This document shows positions 12,789 to 21,555 of a stretch of DNA of 64,000 nt, piece by piece. Made by a program: the position numbers and the translations under genes. The notes beneath the pieces were generated by a model that was not told where the DNA came from, did not search any database, and saw nothing but the letters and a program-made list of their open reading frames with translations. The DNA comes from Actinomycetales bacterium (lineage in GTDB: Bacteria; Actinomycetota; Actinomycetes; S36-B12), in assembly GCA_016125355.1 (NCBI GenBank), contig WGLX01000012.1:1-64000 (forward strand), written 5' to 3'. How positions within the stretch are numbered: position 1 is the first letter of the stretch; every line of letters starts with the position of its first letter.

Positions 12789-14369
12789 ATGGATCCCGTC
12801 ACCCAATCCGGACTGCCGTTCGATCCGGTCTACGGGCCCGACGCCCTCGCGGGATGGGATCCGCAGGCGCAGCTGGGCGAGCCCGGCTCCTACCCCTTCA
12901 CCCGGGGCGTCTACCCCACCATGTACACCGGCCGCCCCTGGACGATGCGCCAGTACGCCGGGTTCGGAACGGCTGCGGAGTCGAACGCGCGCTACAAGCA
13001 GTTGCTCGCCGCCGGCACGACGGGCCTGTCCGTCGCCTTCGACCTGCCTACCCAGATGGGCTACGACTCGGACCACCCGCTCGCTCACGGCGAGGTCGGC
13101 AAGGTGGGCGTCGCCATCGACTCGATCGAGGACATGCGGGTGCTGTTCGAGGGCATCCCGCTGGACAAGGTGTCGACCTCGATGACCATCAATGCCCCCG
13201 CGGCCGTCCTCCTGCTCCTGTACCAACTGGTGGCGGAGGAGCAGGGCGTCACTGCGGATCAGCTCAACGGCACCATCCAGAACGACGTGCTGAAGGAGTA
13301 CATCGCCCGCGGCACCTACATCTACCCACCGGCGCAGTCGTTGCGCCTGATCACCGACATCTTCACCTACTGCCGGGCCGAGATCCCGAAGTGGAACACC
13401 ATTTCCATCTCGGGCTACCACATGGCCGAGGCGGGGGCGACGCCCGTTCAGGAGGTGGCGTTCACCCTGGCCGACGGCATCGAGTACGTGAAGGCGGCCG
13501 TCGAGTCCGGCCAGGACGTGGACGAGTTCGCGCCCCGGCTCGCCTTCTTCTTCGTGTCGCGGACGACCATCCTCGAGGAGGTGGCGAAGTTCCGTGCCGC
13601 CCGACGCATGTGGGCCCGCATCATGAGGGAGCGGTTCGGCGCGAAGAACCCGAAGTCGCTCATGCTCCGCTTCCACACCCAGACGGCGGGCGTGCAGCTG
13701 ACCGCTCAGCAGCCCGAGGTCAACCTCGTGCGGGTCTCGGTCCAGGGCCTGGCCGCGGTCCTCGGTGGCACGCAGTCGCTGCACACGAACTCCTTCGACG
13801 AGGCCATCGCCCTGCCCACGGAGAAGGCGGCCCGGCTGGCCCTGCGGACCCAGCAGGTGATCGCCTACGAGTCGGATGTCTGCCAGACCGTGGACCCGTT
13901 CGCCGGCTCCTACGTCGTGGAATCGCTCACGGACGGGATCGAGGAGGCCGCCACGCGGCTGATCGACCAGATCGACGAGATGGGCGGAGCCGTCGCCGCG
14001 ATCGAGCAGGGCTTCCAGAAGGCCGAGATCGAGCGGTCCGCCTACCAGGTGGCGCTGGAGATCGACTCGGGTGAGCGCACCGTGGTGGGCGTCAACCGCT
14101 TCACGATCGACGAGGTCGAGAAGTACGAGCCGCTCCGCGTCGACCCCGCGATCGAGGCCGACCAGTGCGCTCGGCTCGAACGATTGCGCGCCGACCGCGA
14201 CAACGACGAGGTCGTACGGCTGCTCGCCGCCATCAACGAGGCCGCGAGCGGCACGGACAACCTCCTGTACCCGATGAAGGAGGCGCTCCGCGCCCGGGCC
14301 ACGGTCGGCGAGGTGTCCGACGCACTGCGCGGCGTGTGGGGTCAGTACACCCCCCGGGACGGGTTCTAG
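12789..14369 (+). CDS. acyl-CoA mutase large subunit, methylmalonyl-CoA mutase type, without B12 domain
   Basis: Adenosylcobalamin-dependent carbon-skeleton rearrangement. 526 residues covering only the catalytic TIM-barrel part ([20 protein letters not shown] at the substrate channel). The C-terminal cobalamin-binding domain (DxHxxG) is absent, so a separate small subunit must exist elsewhere. At the two positions that separate methylmalonyl-CoA from isobutyryl-CoA mutases this protein has Tyr56 (RQYAGF) and Arg174 (EYIARGTY), the methylmalonyl pair; isobutyryl enzymes have Phe and Gln. With propionyl-CoA carboxylase at 36-40 kb this would complete propionyl-CoA to succinyl-CoA conversion. 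ATG start with GGAGG upstream. The end overlaps the convergent IclR gene by 4 nt. Confidence 0.85.
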   Translation: MDPVTQSGLPFDPVYGPDALAGWDPQAQLGEPGSYPFTRGVYPTMYTGRPWTMRQYAGFGTAAESNARYKQLLAAGTTGLSVAFDLPTQMGYDSDHPLAHGEVGKVGVAIDSIEDMRVLFEGIPLDKVSTSMTINAPAAVLLLLYQLVAEEQGVTADQLNGTIQNDVLKEYIARGTYIYPPAQSLRLITDIFTYCRAEIPKWNTISISGYHMAEAGATPVQEVAFTLADGIEYVKAAVESGQDVDEFAPRLAFFFVSRTTILEEVAKFRAARRMWARIMRERFGAKNPKSLMLRFHTQTAGVQLTAQQPEVNLVRVSVQGLAAVLGGTQSLHTNSFDEAIALPTEKAARLALRTQQVIAYESDVCQTVDPFAGSYVVESLTDGIEEAATRLIDQIDEMGGAVAAIEQGFQKAEIERSAYQVALEIDSGERTVVGVNRFTIDEVEKYEPLRVDPAIEADQCARLERLRADRDNDEVVRLLAAINEAASGTDNLLYPMKEALRARATVGEVSDALRGVWGQYTPRDGF

Positions 14370-15133
14370 GCGCTCACCGGCAGGCCGAGGGCCCGCTGGA
14401 TCCGGCGCGCGCTGCGCTGCAGCGTCTCGACGACCTGCTCATCGGGCTCACCGCGACGGTGGTGCTGTCGTCGAGCGACGGCGACGGCCCCGGTGAGATC
14501 CGGCGTGACCACGGGGGCGGCCAGGCAGCTGACGCCCACGGCGTACTCCTCCTCGTCCCGTGCGAGGGTCGACGAGCGGTGGATCTCGTTCTCCAGGGTG
14601 CGTCGATCGGTGACCGTTCGCCGCGTGAGCTGGTGCAGCGGATGGCGGGCGAGGTAGTCCCGGCGCTTGGTGTCGTCCAAGGCGCCAAGGATGCACTTGC
14701 CCAGGGCGGTGGCGTGGGCGGAGTCATGGATCCCGACCCAGAGGTCGATGGACGGCACCTTGGGGGAGTCGACGATCTCCACGACCGCGATCTCCCCCTC
14801 GTGGTAGAGGGCGAGGTAGGCGGGCGCGCGCAGCTCATCGCGAAGTCCCTGCATGGCCGGGCGGGCGCGGGCCAGAACGGCGGCCATCCGGTCCTGCGTG
14901 GCCACCTGCGTCAGTGTCGGCCCCAGGACGTAGCTGCCGTCGTCGAGGCGGCGCAGGTAGCCCTCGTGGGTCAGCGTGCGCAGCAGGTGGTAGGTCGTGG
15001 AGAGGGACAGGTCCACGCTCCTGGCCAGTTCCTTGGCCTGGGCACGCCCGTCGAGGGCGCTCACCGCCTCGATGAGGCGGAGCGCGCGCTGCACCGACTG
15101 GATGAGGGTGGGTTGTGCCCCCGGTGACCCCAT
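14366..15133 (-). CDS. IclR-family transcriptional regulator
   Basis: A 255-residue DNA-binding regulator. N-terminal winged helix-turn-helix (~residues 10-75: [38 protein letters not shown]), then the IclR effector domain (~80-250, with [13 protein letters not shown] and [14 protein letters not shown]). It is divergent from the E1alpha/E1beta/lipoyl operon across a 172-bp spacer that contains an inverted repeat, so it probably controls that operon. The ligand is unknown and may be the operon's 2-oxo acid or acetoin substrate. Confidence 0.92.
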   Translation of the reverse strand: MGSPGAQPTLIQSVQRALRLIEAVSALDGRAQAKELARSVDLSLSTTYHLLRTLTHEGYLRRLDDGSYVLGPTLTQVATQDRMAAVLARARPAMQGLRDELRAPAYLALYHEGEIAVVEIVDSPKVPSIDLWVGIHDSAHATALGKCILGALDDTKRRDYLARHPLHQLTRRTVTDRRTLENEIHRSSTLARDEEEYAVGVSCLAAPVVTPDLTGAVAVARRQHHRRGEPDEQVVETLQRSARRIQRALGLPVSA

Positions 15134-15193
15134 GGAGCCTCCAGCATTCGCCTCGCTGATGCAGGGAACGGTAATCGCCGCCCCCGGCTGGCC

Positions 15194-15222
15194 GCATGCG
15201 ATTCGCCGATCCCATCGCGTGC
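15194..15222. promoter_or_regulatory. candidate IclR operator (inverted repeat)
   Basis: GCATGCGAT and ATCGCGTGC form 9-nt arms (one mismatch) separated by 11 nt. It lies just upstream of a possible plus-strand -10, TATCTG at 15226-15231, between the IclR gene and the E1alpha gene. A regulator bound here could affect transcription in both directions. Confidence 0.4.
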
Positions 15223-15305
15223 CGCTATCTGAAATCCCGGTGCTTGAAGGTGCGGCGGCGCGCTCTGAGACTGGCGGACATCAGCCGACGCGAGAGAGGA
15301 GCGTC

Positions 15306-16286
15306 ATGGTCGACAACGACATGCGCATGGACTTCTACCGGGAGATGGTGCGGATCCGCACCTACGAGGCGGCCCTCCAGCGCGACTACCACGCCGACAA
15401 GGCACCCGCGTGGGACATCGGTGCGGGCCTGATCCCCGGGGAGATGCACCTCTCGGCCGGCCAGGAGCCCGTGGCCGTGGGCCTGTGCGCCAACCTTGTG
15501 CAGGGCGACGCCATCACCGGACCCCATCGCCCGCACCACCTCGCCCTCGCCAAGGGCGTGGACATGAAGGCGATGACTGCGGAGATCTTCGGCCGCGATA
15601 CCGGCCTGTGCCACGGCAAGGGCGGGCACATGCACCTGTTCGATCCCGGCCAGCACTTCTCCTGTTCGGGCATCATCGCCCAGGGGATGCCGGTTGCCGT
15701 GGGGCAGGCCTTCGCCTTCCACCGGCGCGGCACCGACAACGTCGCGGTCGCCGTGGCCGGTGAGGGTGCCGCCAACCAAGGCGCCTTCCACGAGGCGCTG
15801 AACCTGGCCGCCATGTGGAAGCTCCCAGTGATCTTCATCATCGAGGACAACGACTGGGCGATCTCCGTGGCCCGCGACACCGCGACGCCGGTGAAGGACG
15901 GGTCCATGCGGGGCTCGGCCTACGGCATGCCGCACGCACGCGTGGAGGGCAATGACGTCGAGGCCATCTACGACGCCTGCCGGACCGCGGTCGATCGGGC
16001 GCGGGCGGGGGGTGGGCCCACCCTGCTGGAGATCCACACCGTCCGCCTCTGGGGACACTTCGAGGGCGATGCGCAGGCCTACCGGGGGGACGAGCTCGCC
16101 GCGGCCACCGAGAACGACCCGATCCCGCAGTACGAGAGGCGCCTGGTTGCGGCCGGCCTGCTCGACGAGGAGGCCATCGCGCGCATCAAGGCCGAGGCCG
16201 AGGCCGAGGTCGAGGAGGCCATCGCGTTCGCCAAGGCGAGCCCCGAACCCCTGCCCAGTGACGCCTACCTGCACGTCTTCGCCTGA
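15306..16286 (+). CDS. 2-oxo acid/acetoin dehydrogenase E1 component, alpha subunit
   Basis: Thiamine-diphosphate-dependent decarboxylating subunit. 326 residues. The ThDP/Mg motif is GEGAANQGAFHEALNLAAMW...EDN. The E1alpha signatures GLCHGKGGHMHLFDP and the phosphate-loop-like GHFEGDAQAYRG are present; the latter resembles acetoin dehydrogenase (AcoA) more than pyruvate E1. ATG with a strong GAGAGGAG site 6 nt upstream. First gene of a three-gene operon ending in a stand-alone lipoyl protein and divergent from an IclR regulator. The substrate may be acetoin, pyruvate or a branched-chain 2-oxo acid. Confidence 0.85.
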   Translation: MVDNDMRMDFYREMVRIRTYEAALQRDYHADKAPAWDIGAGLIPGEMHLSAGQEPVAVGLCANLVQGDAITGPHRPHHLALAKGVDMKAMTAEIFGRDTGLCHGKGGHMHLFDPGQHFSCSGIIAQGMPVAVGQAFAFHRRGTDNVAVAVAGEGAANQGAFHEALNLAAMWKLPVIFIIEDNDWAISVARDTATPVKDGSMRGSAYGMPHARVEGNDVEAIYDACRTAVDRARAGGGPTLLEIHTVRLWGHFEGDAQAYRGDELAAATENDPIPQYERRLVAAGLLDEEAIARIKAEAEAEVEEAIAFAKASPEPLPSDAYLHVFA

Positions 16287-16310
16287 GGCGACCGGAAGAG
16301 AGGACCTGAC

Positions 16311-17339
16311 ATGACTGTGACTGAGAGCGTTGACGCTGGAACCCGTCGCCTCACCACCGCCAAGGCGATCTCGGAGGCGATCGCGCAGGAGATGCGCGTC
16401 AACCCCGAGGTGTTCGTCATGGGCGAGGACGTCGGCCCGTACGGCGGCATCTTCGGGTCGACTGGTGGTCTGTTCGAGGAGTTCGGCTCCACGCGCATCA
16501 TCGACACCCCGATCTCCGAGACCGGCTTCATCGGCGCGGGCATCGGCGCTGCGGTCGAAGGCATGCGACCCGTGGTCGAGCTGATGTTCGTGGACTTCTT
16601 CGGCGTCTGCTTCGACCAGATCTACAACCACATGGCCAAGATCCACTACGAGTCGGGCGGCAACGTGAAGGTGCCGATGGTCCTGATGATGGCCGTCGGT
16701 GGCGGGTACTCGGATGCCGCCCAGCACTCGCAGTGCCTGTGGGCCTCCTTCGCCCACATGCCCGGCATGAAGGTCGTCGCGCCGTCGAACCCGTACGACG
16801 CGAAGGGCCTGATGATCTCGGCGATCCGGGATGACAGCCCCGTCATCTTCATGTTCCACAAGGGGGTCATGGGCCTGCCCTGGATGGCCAAGAACCCGCG
16901 CTCGATCGGACCGGTCCCGGAGGAGGAGTACACCGTCCCCATCGGCAAGGCGGCCATCCCGCACCCGGGCAGCGACGTGACCGTCGTCAGCGTCTCGATG
17001 TCCGTCCAGCACTGCCTGGACGTGGCCGAGAAACTCGAGGGCACCACCAGCGTCGAGGTCATCGACCTCCGCTCGATCGTGCCGCTCGACCGCGAGGCCA
17101 TCCTGACCTCGGTGGCCAAGACGGGCCGGCTCGTCATCGTCGACGAGGACTACAAGTCCTTCGGGCTGAGCGGCGAGGTGATCGCGACCATCGCCGACAC
17201 CGACCCGTCGATGCTGAAGGCACCCGTTCAGCGGGTCTGCTACCCGGATGTCCCGGTCCCGTACGCCCGGGTCTTGGAGTACGAGGTGCTGCCGACCCGC
17301 GACAAGATCGAGGCCGCCATCGCCGCCGTGCTGGCGTAG
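16311..17339 (+). CDS. 2-oxo acid/acetoin dehydrogenase E1 component, beta subunit
   Basis: Partner of the preceding alpha subunit. 342 residues with an N-terminal transketolase pyrimidine-binding domain (MGEDVGPYGGIFGSTGGL, DTPISETGFIGAGIGAA) and a C-terminal transketolase domain (EVIDLRSIVPLDREAI, VIVDEDYKSFG). The Glu in SETGF is the residue that contacts the thiamine pyrimidine ring. The GAGAGGAC ribosome-binding site lies 3-10 nt before the ATG. The gap to the E1alpha gene is 24 nt and to the lipoyl gene 9 nt, so this is one transcription unit. Confidence 0.87.
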   Translation: MTVTESVDAGTRRLTTAKAISEAIAQEMRVNPEVFVMGEDVGPYGGIFGSTGGLFEEFGSTRIIDTPISETGFIGAGIGAAVEGMRPVVELMFVDFFGVCFDQIYNHMAKIHYESGGNVKVPMVLMMAVGGGYSDAAQHSQCLWASFAHMPGMKVVAPSNPYDAKGLMISAIRDDSPVIFMFHKGVMGLPWMAKNPRSIGPVPEEEYTVPIGKAAIPHPGSDVTVVSVSMSVQHCLDVAEKLEGTTSVEVIDLRSIVPLDREAILTSVAKTGRLVIVDEDYKSFGLSGEVIATIADTDPSMLKAPVQRVCYPDVPVPYARVLEYEVLPTRDKIEAAIAAVLA

Positions 17340-17348
17340 GGAGAGGCG

Positions 17349-17582
17349 TTGAGTCAGATCATCACCTTCCCGGCGCTGTCCAACGACGAGTCGGCGGAAG
17401 GCGTGCTGTCGACCTGGTTCGTGCGGACGGGTGAAGCCGTCCGCACGGGCCAGGTCATCGCCGAGGTCATGGTGGACAAGGTGTCCATGGACGTCGAGAG
17501 TCCCATCGACGGGGTGGTCACCTGCCTCGTCGAGGAGGAGGAGGCCGTGCCGCAGGGTGCGGAGATCGCGCGGATCGACTGA
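17349..17582 (+). CDS. stand-alone lipoyl-carrier domain protein
   Basis: A 77-residue single lipoyl (biotinyl_lipoyl) domain. The lipoylation lysine is Lys44 in MVDKVSMDV, with the usual DK[VA] hairpin context. E2 proteins carry this domain in front of a peripheral-subunit-binding domain and an acyltransferase domain; both are absent, and the stop codon comes directly after the domain. TTG start with GAGAGG 2-3 nt upstream. No E2 or E3 gene follows, so the lipoyl arm must serve an E2 core coded elsewhere or act as a free carrier. Confidence 0.8.
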   Translation: MSQIITFPALSNDESAEGVLSTWFVRTGEAVRTGQVIAEVMVDKVSMDVESPIDGVVTCLVEEEEAVPQGAEIARID

Positions 17583-17668
17583 CCCCGCGGTCGGGCCGCG
17601 TCCCGTGACGCGGGTCGCGGGCCGGGCCGCATCTCCTCGGGCACCGGGTTCGCGGTGAGGGTGGTTGG

Positions 17669-18640
17669 ATGACGGCGATGTCCCGACCTGTCCTGCTCGA
17701 CTGCGACCCCGGTCACGACGACGCCATCGCGATCATGCTGGCCGCCGCCGACCCGGGCATCGACCTGCGCCTCGTCACGACCGTGGCCGGCAACGTGACC
17801 CTCGAGAACACGACCCGCAATGCGCTCCGCGTGCTGGACATGGTCGACCGGCCCGACATCCCGGTGGCAGCGGGATGCGACCGACCCCGGGTGCGGGCGC
17901 TCTCGACCGCCGCGAGCATGCATGGCGACAGCGGGCTGGCCGGTCCTGAGCTGGCCGAGCCCTCCCGCTCGGCCCTCGACGCGCCCGCCATCGAGGTCAT
18001 CGAGCAGTTCCTCATCGACGCGGACGAGCCCCTGACCCTGGTGGCGACCGGCGCCCTCACGAACATGGCCGACGTCGTGGAGCGGCTGCCGCACCTTCGG
18101 GACCGGATCGACCAGCTGGTGATCATGGGAGGGGCCGTCGACCTCGGGAACTGGACCCCAGCGGCCGAGTTCAACATCTGGGTCGACCCGCATGCTGCGG
18201 ACGTCGTCTTTCGCGCTGCGCGGGTCCCGGGAACCGGCCGCCCAGACGATGGGATCGCCCTGACGATGATCGGTCTCGAGGTCACTCACAGGGCCTGGCT
18301 GGCGGACGAGCACGCGGACGCCCTGCGTGGCACCGGCCGCGCGGGCCGGTGGGTGGCGGAACTGCTCGACCATTTCGTGGGCTTCCACCAGGATCGGTTC
18401 GGCTGGGAGGGCGGCCCCATCCACGATGCCGTCACGATCGCCCACCTCATCGACCCCACCCTCGTCACGACGCTGCCCATGAACGTGCGCATCGAGACGG
18501 AGTCGCCGCTGTGCATCGGCCGCACCGTGGCCGACCGGTGGCAGGTGACCGGGCTGCCCGCCAACGCGGCCGTCGGCCTGGACATCGATCGTGACCGTTT
18601 CGTGACCCTCCTGATGGACCGTCTCTCGTCACTTGCGTGA
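17669..18640 (+). CDS. inosine-uridine preferring nucleoside hydrolase family protein
   Basis: Hydrolyses the N-glycosidic bond of ribonucleosides to free base and ribose. 323 residues. The Ca-binding N-terminus LLDCDPGHDDAIA is diagnostic, followed by TVAGNVTLENTTRNAL, LVATGALTNMA, MGGAV and the active-site region ending with the late His/Asp (IHDAVTIA). The ATG at 17669 has GAGGGT 6 nt upstream, consistent with a leaderless start; ATG 17678 is an alternative. It heads a nucleoside salvage region, directly before the BMP lipoprotein and importer. Confidence 0.9.
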   Translation: MTAMSRPVLLDCDPGHDDAIAIMLAAADPGIDLRLVTTVAGNVTLENTTRNALRVLDMVDRPDIPVAAGCDRPRVRALSTAASMHGDSGLAGPELAEPSRSALDAPAIEVIEQFLIDADEPLTLVATGALTNMADVVERLPHLRDRIDQLVIMGGAVDLGNWTPAAEFNIWVDPHAADVVFRAARVPGTGRPDDGIALTMIGLEVTHRAWLADEHADALRGTGRAGRWVAELLDHFVGFHQDRFGWEGGPIHDAVTIAHLIDPTLVTTLPMNVRIETESPLCIGRTVADRWQVTGLPANAAVGLDIDRDRFVTLLMDRLSSLA

Positions 18641-18780
18641 CACCCGTCACAGCGTTTGTGAACGGTCCGTAACGATCTGAACGCGGGCCCGGTTCGACTC
18701 GCCAACTGCCGGTCACCACTCGTTAGGGTGTGCCCAGCGCATGCGTCGATCGGCGTTGTGCCACCCCACAAGGAGAGACA

Positions 18781-19929
18781 TTGAAGACGAATCTCAAGTT
18801 CGCCGCGGCCCTGATGGCCGCGTCGGCGCTCGTCCTGGCTGGCTGCAGCTCGAGCTCGAGCAGCTCGTCCGAGTCCGCAGCGCCCGCGGCCAGCGGTGCC
18901 GCGGAGCAGTCGATGGAGTCATCGGCAGAGGCATCGGCAGAGGGCGACACGACCGCCGCTGCCGCAGGCATGAAGGCCTGTGAGGTCACGGACGTCGGCG
19001 GTGTCGACGACAAGGGCTTCAACCAGAAGGCCTACAAGGGCGTCCAGGACGCTGCGGCGCAGCTCGGCGTCGAGGCTGCTGTCCTCGAGTCGCAGGCCGA
19101 GACGGACTACGCCACCAACATCCAGTCGTTCATCGACCAGGGCTGCTCGATCATCATCACGGTCGGCTTCCTGCTGGGCGACGCGACCAAGGAGGCGGCG
19201 AACGCCAACCCGGACGTGCCGTTCTCGATCGTCGACTACGCGTACGCCGATGGCGACATCACCAACAACAACGTGCTCGGCCAGGTGTTCAACACCGATG
19301 AGGCGGCGTACCTCGCCGGCTACCTCGCGGCCGGCATGACCCAGACCGGCAAGGTCGGCACCTTCGGCGGCGTCAACATCCCGCCGGTGACCATCTTCAT
19401 GGACGGCTTCTACAACGGCGTCCAGAAGTACAACGCCGACAACGGCACCAAGGTGAAGGTGCTCGGCTGGGATCCGAAGACCCAGAAGGGCCTGTTCACG
19501 GAGAACTTCGAGAGTCTGGACGACGGCCGTACCTTCGCCCAGAACCTCGTCGATGAGGGCGCTGACATCGTGATGCCGGTTGCCGGCCCGGTCGGCCTCG
19601 GCTCCGCCGCGCTCGCCAACGAGCTCGGCACCGACACCCTGAAGATCATCGGTGTCGACAGCGACCAGTACGACTCCGACACCGCCAACCAGAGCGTGTA
19701 CCTGACCTCCGTGCTCAAGAACATGGACGTCACCACGTTCAACGCCATCCAGTCCGTCGTCGACGGCACCTTCCAGGGTGGCGTCACGGTCGGCACCCTG
19801 GACAACGGTGGTGTGGGCCTGGCTCCGTACCACGACTTCGACTCCGCGGTTCCGCAGGCGTTGAAGGACCAGATCGAGACGATCCAGGCCGGCATCATCG
19901 ACGGCTCGATCGACGTCAAGGCGTCCTGA
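18781..19929 (+). CDS. BMP-family (PnrA-like) nucleoside-binding lipoprotein
   Basis: Substrate-binding protein of a nucleoside ABC importer. 382 residues. Lipoprotein signal with lipobox LVLAGC (Cys ~22), a long Ser/Ala/Glu linker, then the BMP domain (VGGVDDKGFNQKAYKGV, GFLLGDATKEAA, NNVLGQVFNTDEAAYLAGYL, ENFESLDDGRTFAQNL). The TTG at 18781 is chosen because AAGGAGAG lies 4-12 nt upstream and the lipobox then falls at the correct distance. A hairpin at 19951-19978 separates it from the importer genes. This may keep the binding protein more abundant than the membrane parts. Confidence 0.92.
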   Translation: MKTNLKFAAALMAASALVLAGCSSSSSSSSESAAPAASGAAEQSMESSAEASAEGDTTAAAAGMKACEVTDVGGVDDKGFNQKAYKGVQDAAAQLGVEAAVLESQAETDYATNIQSFIDQGCSIIITVGFLLGDATKEAANANPDVPFSIVDYAYADGDITNNNVLGQVFNTDEAAYLAGYLAAGMTQTGKVGTFGGVNIPPVTIFMDGFYNGVQKYNADNGTKVKVLGWDPKTQKGLFTENFESLDDGRTFAQNLVDEGADIVMPVAGPVGLGSAALANELGTDTLKIIGVDSDQYDSDTANQSVYLTSVLKNMDVTTFNAIQSVVDGTFQGGVTVGTLDNGGVGLAPYHDFDSAVPQALKDQIETIQAGIIDGSIDVKAS

Positions 19930-19950
19930 CGCACGACGTCCGCAACACGC

Positions 19951-19978
19951 AGGAGGGGCCCGGTTTCGGGCCCCTCCT
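19951..19978 (+). terminator. hairpin after the BMP gene (partial terminator/mRNA stabiliser)
   Basis: A perfect 12-bp stem, AGGAGGGGCCCG with its complement, around a GTTT loop, 22 nt after the stop codon. There is no U-tract. The importer genes continue on the same strand, so partial termination or 3'-end protection of the upstream message is likely. Confidence 0.7.
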
Positions 19979-20049
19979 CGCGTTCGGGGGGATAGGTTGG
20001 GCGCGGCCCCCGGGAGGGGTCGCACACCGGCGTCGACAAGGACCACCGC

Positions 20050-21555
20050 ATGGAACTCCAGCTGAAGGGCATCACCAAGCAGTTCCCCGGGGTGCTCGCG
20101 AACGACGACGTCACCTTGACGGCTCGCTCCGGCAAGGTCCTGGCGCTGATCGGCGAGAACGGCGCTGGCAAGAGCACCCTCATGAACGTCCTGTCGGGCC
20201 TGTACCACCCCGACGCCGGCGAGATCATCATCGACGGCCAGGTGCAGAAGTTCGATGATCCGGGCGACGCGATCAAGGCCGGCATCGGCATGGTCCACCA
20301 GCACTTCATGCTCGTCCCCGTGTTCAGCGTGTGGGAGAACGTCGTGCTCGGCATCGAGCCCACGCGGGCCGGGGGAGTGCTCAGCCGCAAGGAGGCCCGC
20401 CGCGAGGTGAAGGAGATCTCCGAGCGGTTCGGCCTCGCCGTCGACCCGGACGTGCTCGTCGAGGACATTCCGGTCGGCATTCAGCAGCGGGTCGAGATCA
20501 TCAAGGTGCTCCTGCGGGGCGCCAAGATCCTGGTCTTCGACGAGCCCACCGCCGTCCTCACCCCGCAGGAGGTCGAGGAGTTCTTCGGCATCGTGGCCGA
20601 GCTCAAGGGCCGCGGGGCCACCATCATCTTCATCACGCACAAGCTGAAGGAGGCCCTCGCGATCGCCGATGACATCACGGTGCTGCGCGGGGGCAAGGTG
20701 GTGGGCCACGCGGATCCGGCGACCGCGACGCCCGAGGACCTCGCCGCCATGATGGTCGGGCGCGATATCGAGCTCGTCGTCGAGAAGTCCGAGGCCGAGC
20801 CGGGAGCCGGCGTCCTGGAGCTGGCGGATGTCACCATGCTCGACGACTACGGCCGCGCCCTCCTGAAGGACATCTCCTTCTCCGTCCGGGCCGGCGAGAT
20901 CGTCGGAGTCGCCGGGATCCAGGGGAACGGGCAGACCGAGCTGGTGGAGGCCATCACCGGCCTGCTGCCGATCAGCCGGGGACGCATCACCTTCGAGGGC
21001 AAGGACATCACCCGGTACTCGCCCCGAGACCGGCACACCGCCGGGATCGCGCACGTCCCCGAGGACCGCAACCACATGGGCATGATCGGCAGCTTCTCGG
21101 TCGCCGAGAACCTCGTGCTCGACTCGTACTACGCGCAGCCCTTCTCCCGCGGCATCCGCCTGCAAGGGGATGTCATCCGCGACAGTGCCGAGGCGCTCGT
21201 CGAGCAGTTCGACGTCCGGCCACCCATCATCAGCAACACCGGTGGCGCGCTCTCCGGCGGCAACGCGCAGAAGATGATCGTGGCGCGCGAGTTCAGCCGG
21301 GACGTCCCGCTGGTCGTCTGCGCCCAGCCGACGCGCGGGATCGACGTGGGATCGATCGAGTACATCCACGAGCAGATCGTCAAGAAGCGCGACGAGGGGA
21401 AGGCCATCCTGATCGTGTCCACGGAGCTCGACGAGATCTTCGCGCTCTCCGACCGCATCCTGGTCATGTACGACGGCCGGATCGTCGCGGAGCTGAAGGC
21501 GTCCGAGGCCACACCCACCGAGGTCGGCCTGTACATGGCGGGGAGGGCCGCATGA
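20050..21555 (+). CDS. nucleoside ABC importer, duplicated ATP-binding protein
   Basis: A 501-residue tandem ATPase of the sugar/nucleoside class. Domain 1 has Walker A GENGAGKST, signature VGIQQRVEI and Walker B ILVFDEPTAVLTPQE. Domain 2 has a degenerate Walker A (GIQGNGQTE, no Lys-Ser/Thr), signature LSGGNAQKM and CAQPTRGIDV. One canonical and one degenerate nucleotide site is typical for NupA/RbsA-like importers. The ATG at 20050 follows the hairpin by ~70 nt. The end overlaps the first permease gene by 4 nt (ATGA). Confidence 0.93.
   Translation: MELQLKGITKQFPGVLANDDVTLTARSGKVLALIGENGAGKSTLMNVLSGLYHPDAGEIIIDGQVQKFDDPGDAIKAGIGMVHQHFMLVPVFSVWENVVLGIEPTRAGGVLSRKEARREVKEISERFGLAVDPDVLVEDIPVGIQQRVEIIKVLLRGAKILVFDEPTAVLTPQEVEEFFGIVAELKGRGATIIFITHKLKEALAIADDITVLRGGKVVGHADPATATPEDLAAMMVGRDIELVVEKSEAEPGAGVLELADVTMLDDYGRALLKDISFSVRAGEIVGVAGIQGNGQTELVEAITGLLPISRGRITFEGKDITRYSPRDRHTAGIAHVPEDRNHMGMIGSFSVAENLVLDSYYAQPFSRGIRLQGDVIRDSAEALVEQFDVRPPIISNTGGALSGGNAQKMIVAREFSRDVPLVVCAQPTRGIDVGSIEYIHEQIVKKRDEGKAILIVSTELDEIFALSDRILVMYDGRIVAELKASEATPTEVGLYMAGRAA

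Noticed and set aside
12789-14369. Isobutyryl-CoA mutase large subunit (icmA)
   Set aside because: The length fits, but the two specificity positions are Tyr and Arg, the methylmalonyl pair, not Phe and Gln.
18841-18960. Ser/Ala/Glu-rich stretch as a tandem repeat or sequencing artefact
   Set aside because: It directly follows the lipobox and is a normal flexible linker of actinobacterial lipoproteins.
18919-21369. Very long open frame on the minus strand opposite the BMP and ATPase genes
   Set aside because: It runs antisense to two clearly conserved genes and its translation is low-complexity His/Asp/Gly/Val-rich, as expected from the complement of GC-rich codons. The same applies to the long antisense frames at 1512-3393, 5032-7590 and 10140-11852.
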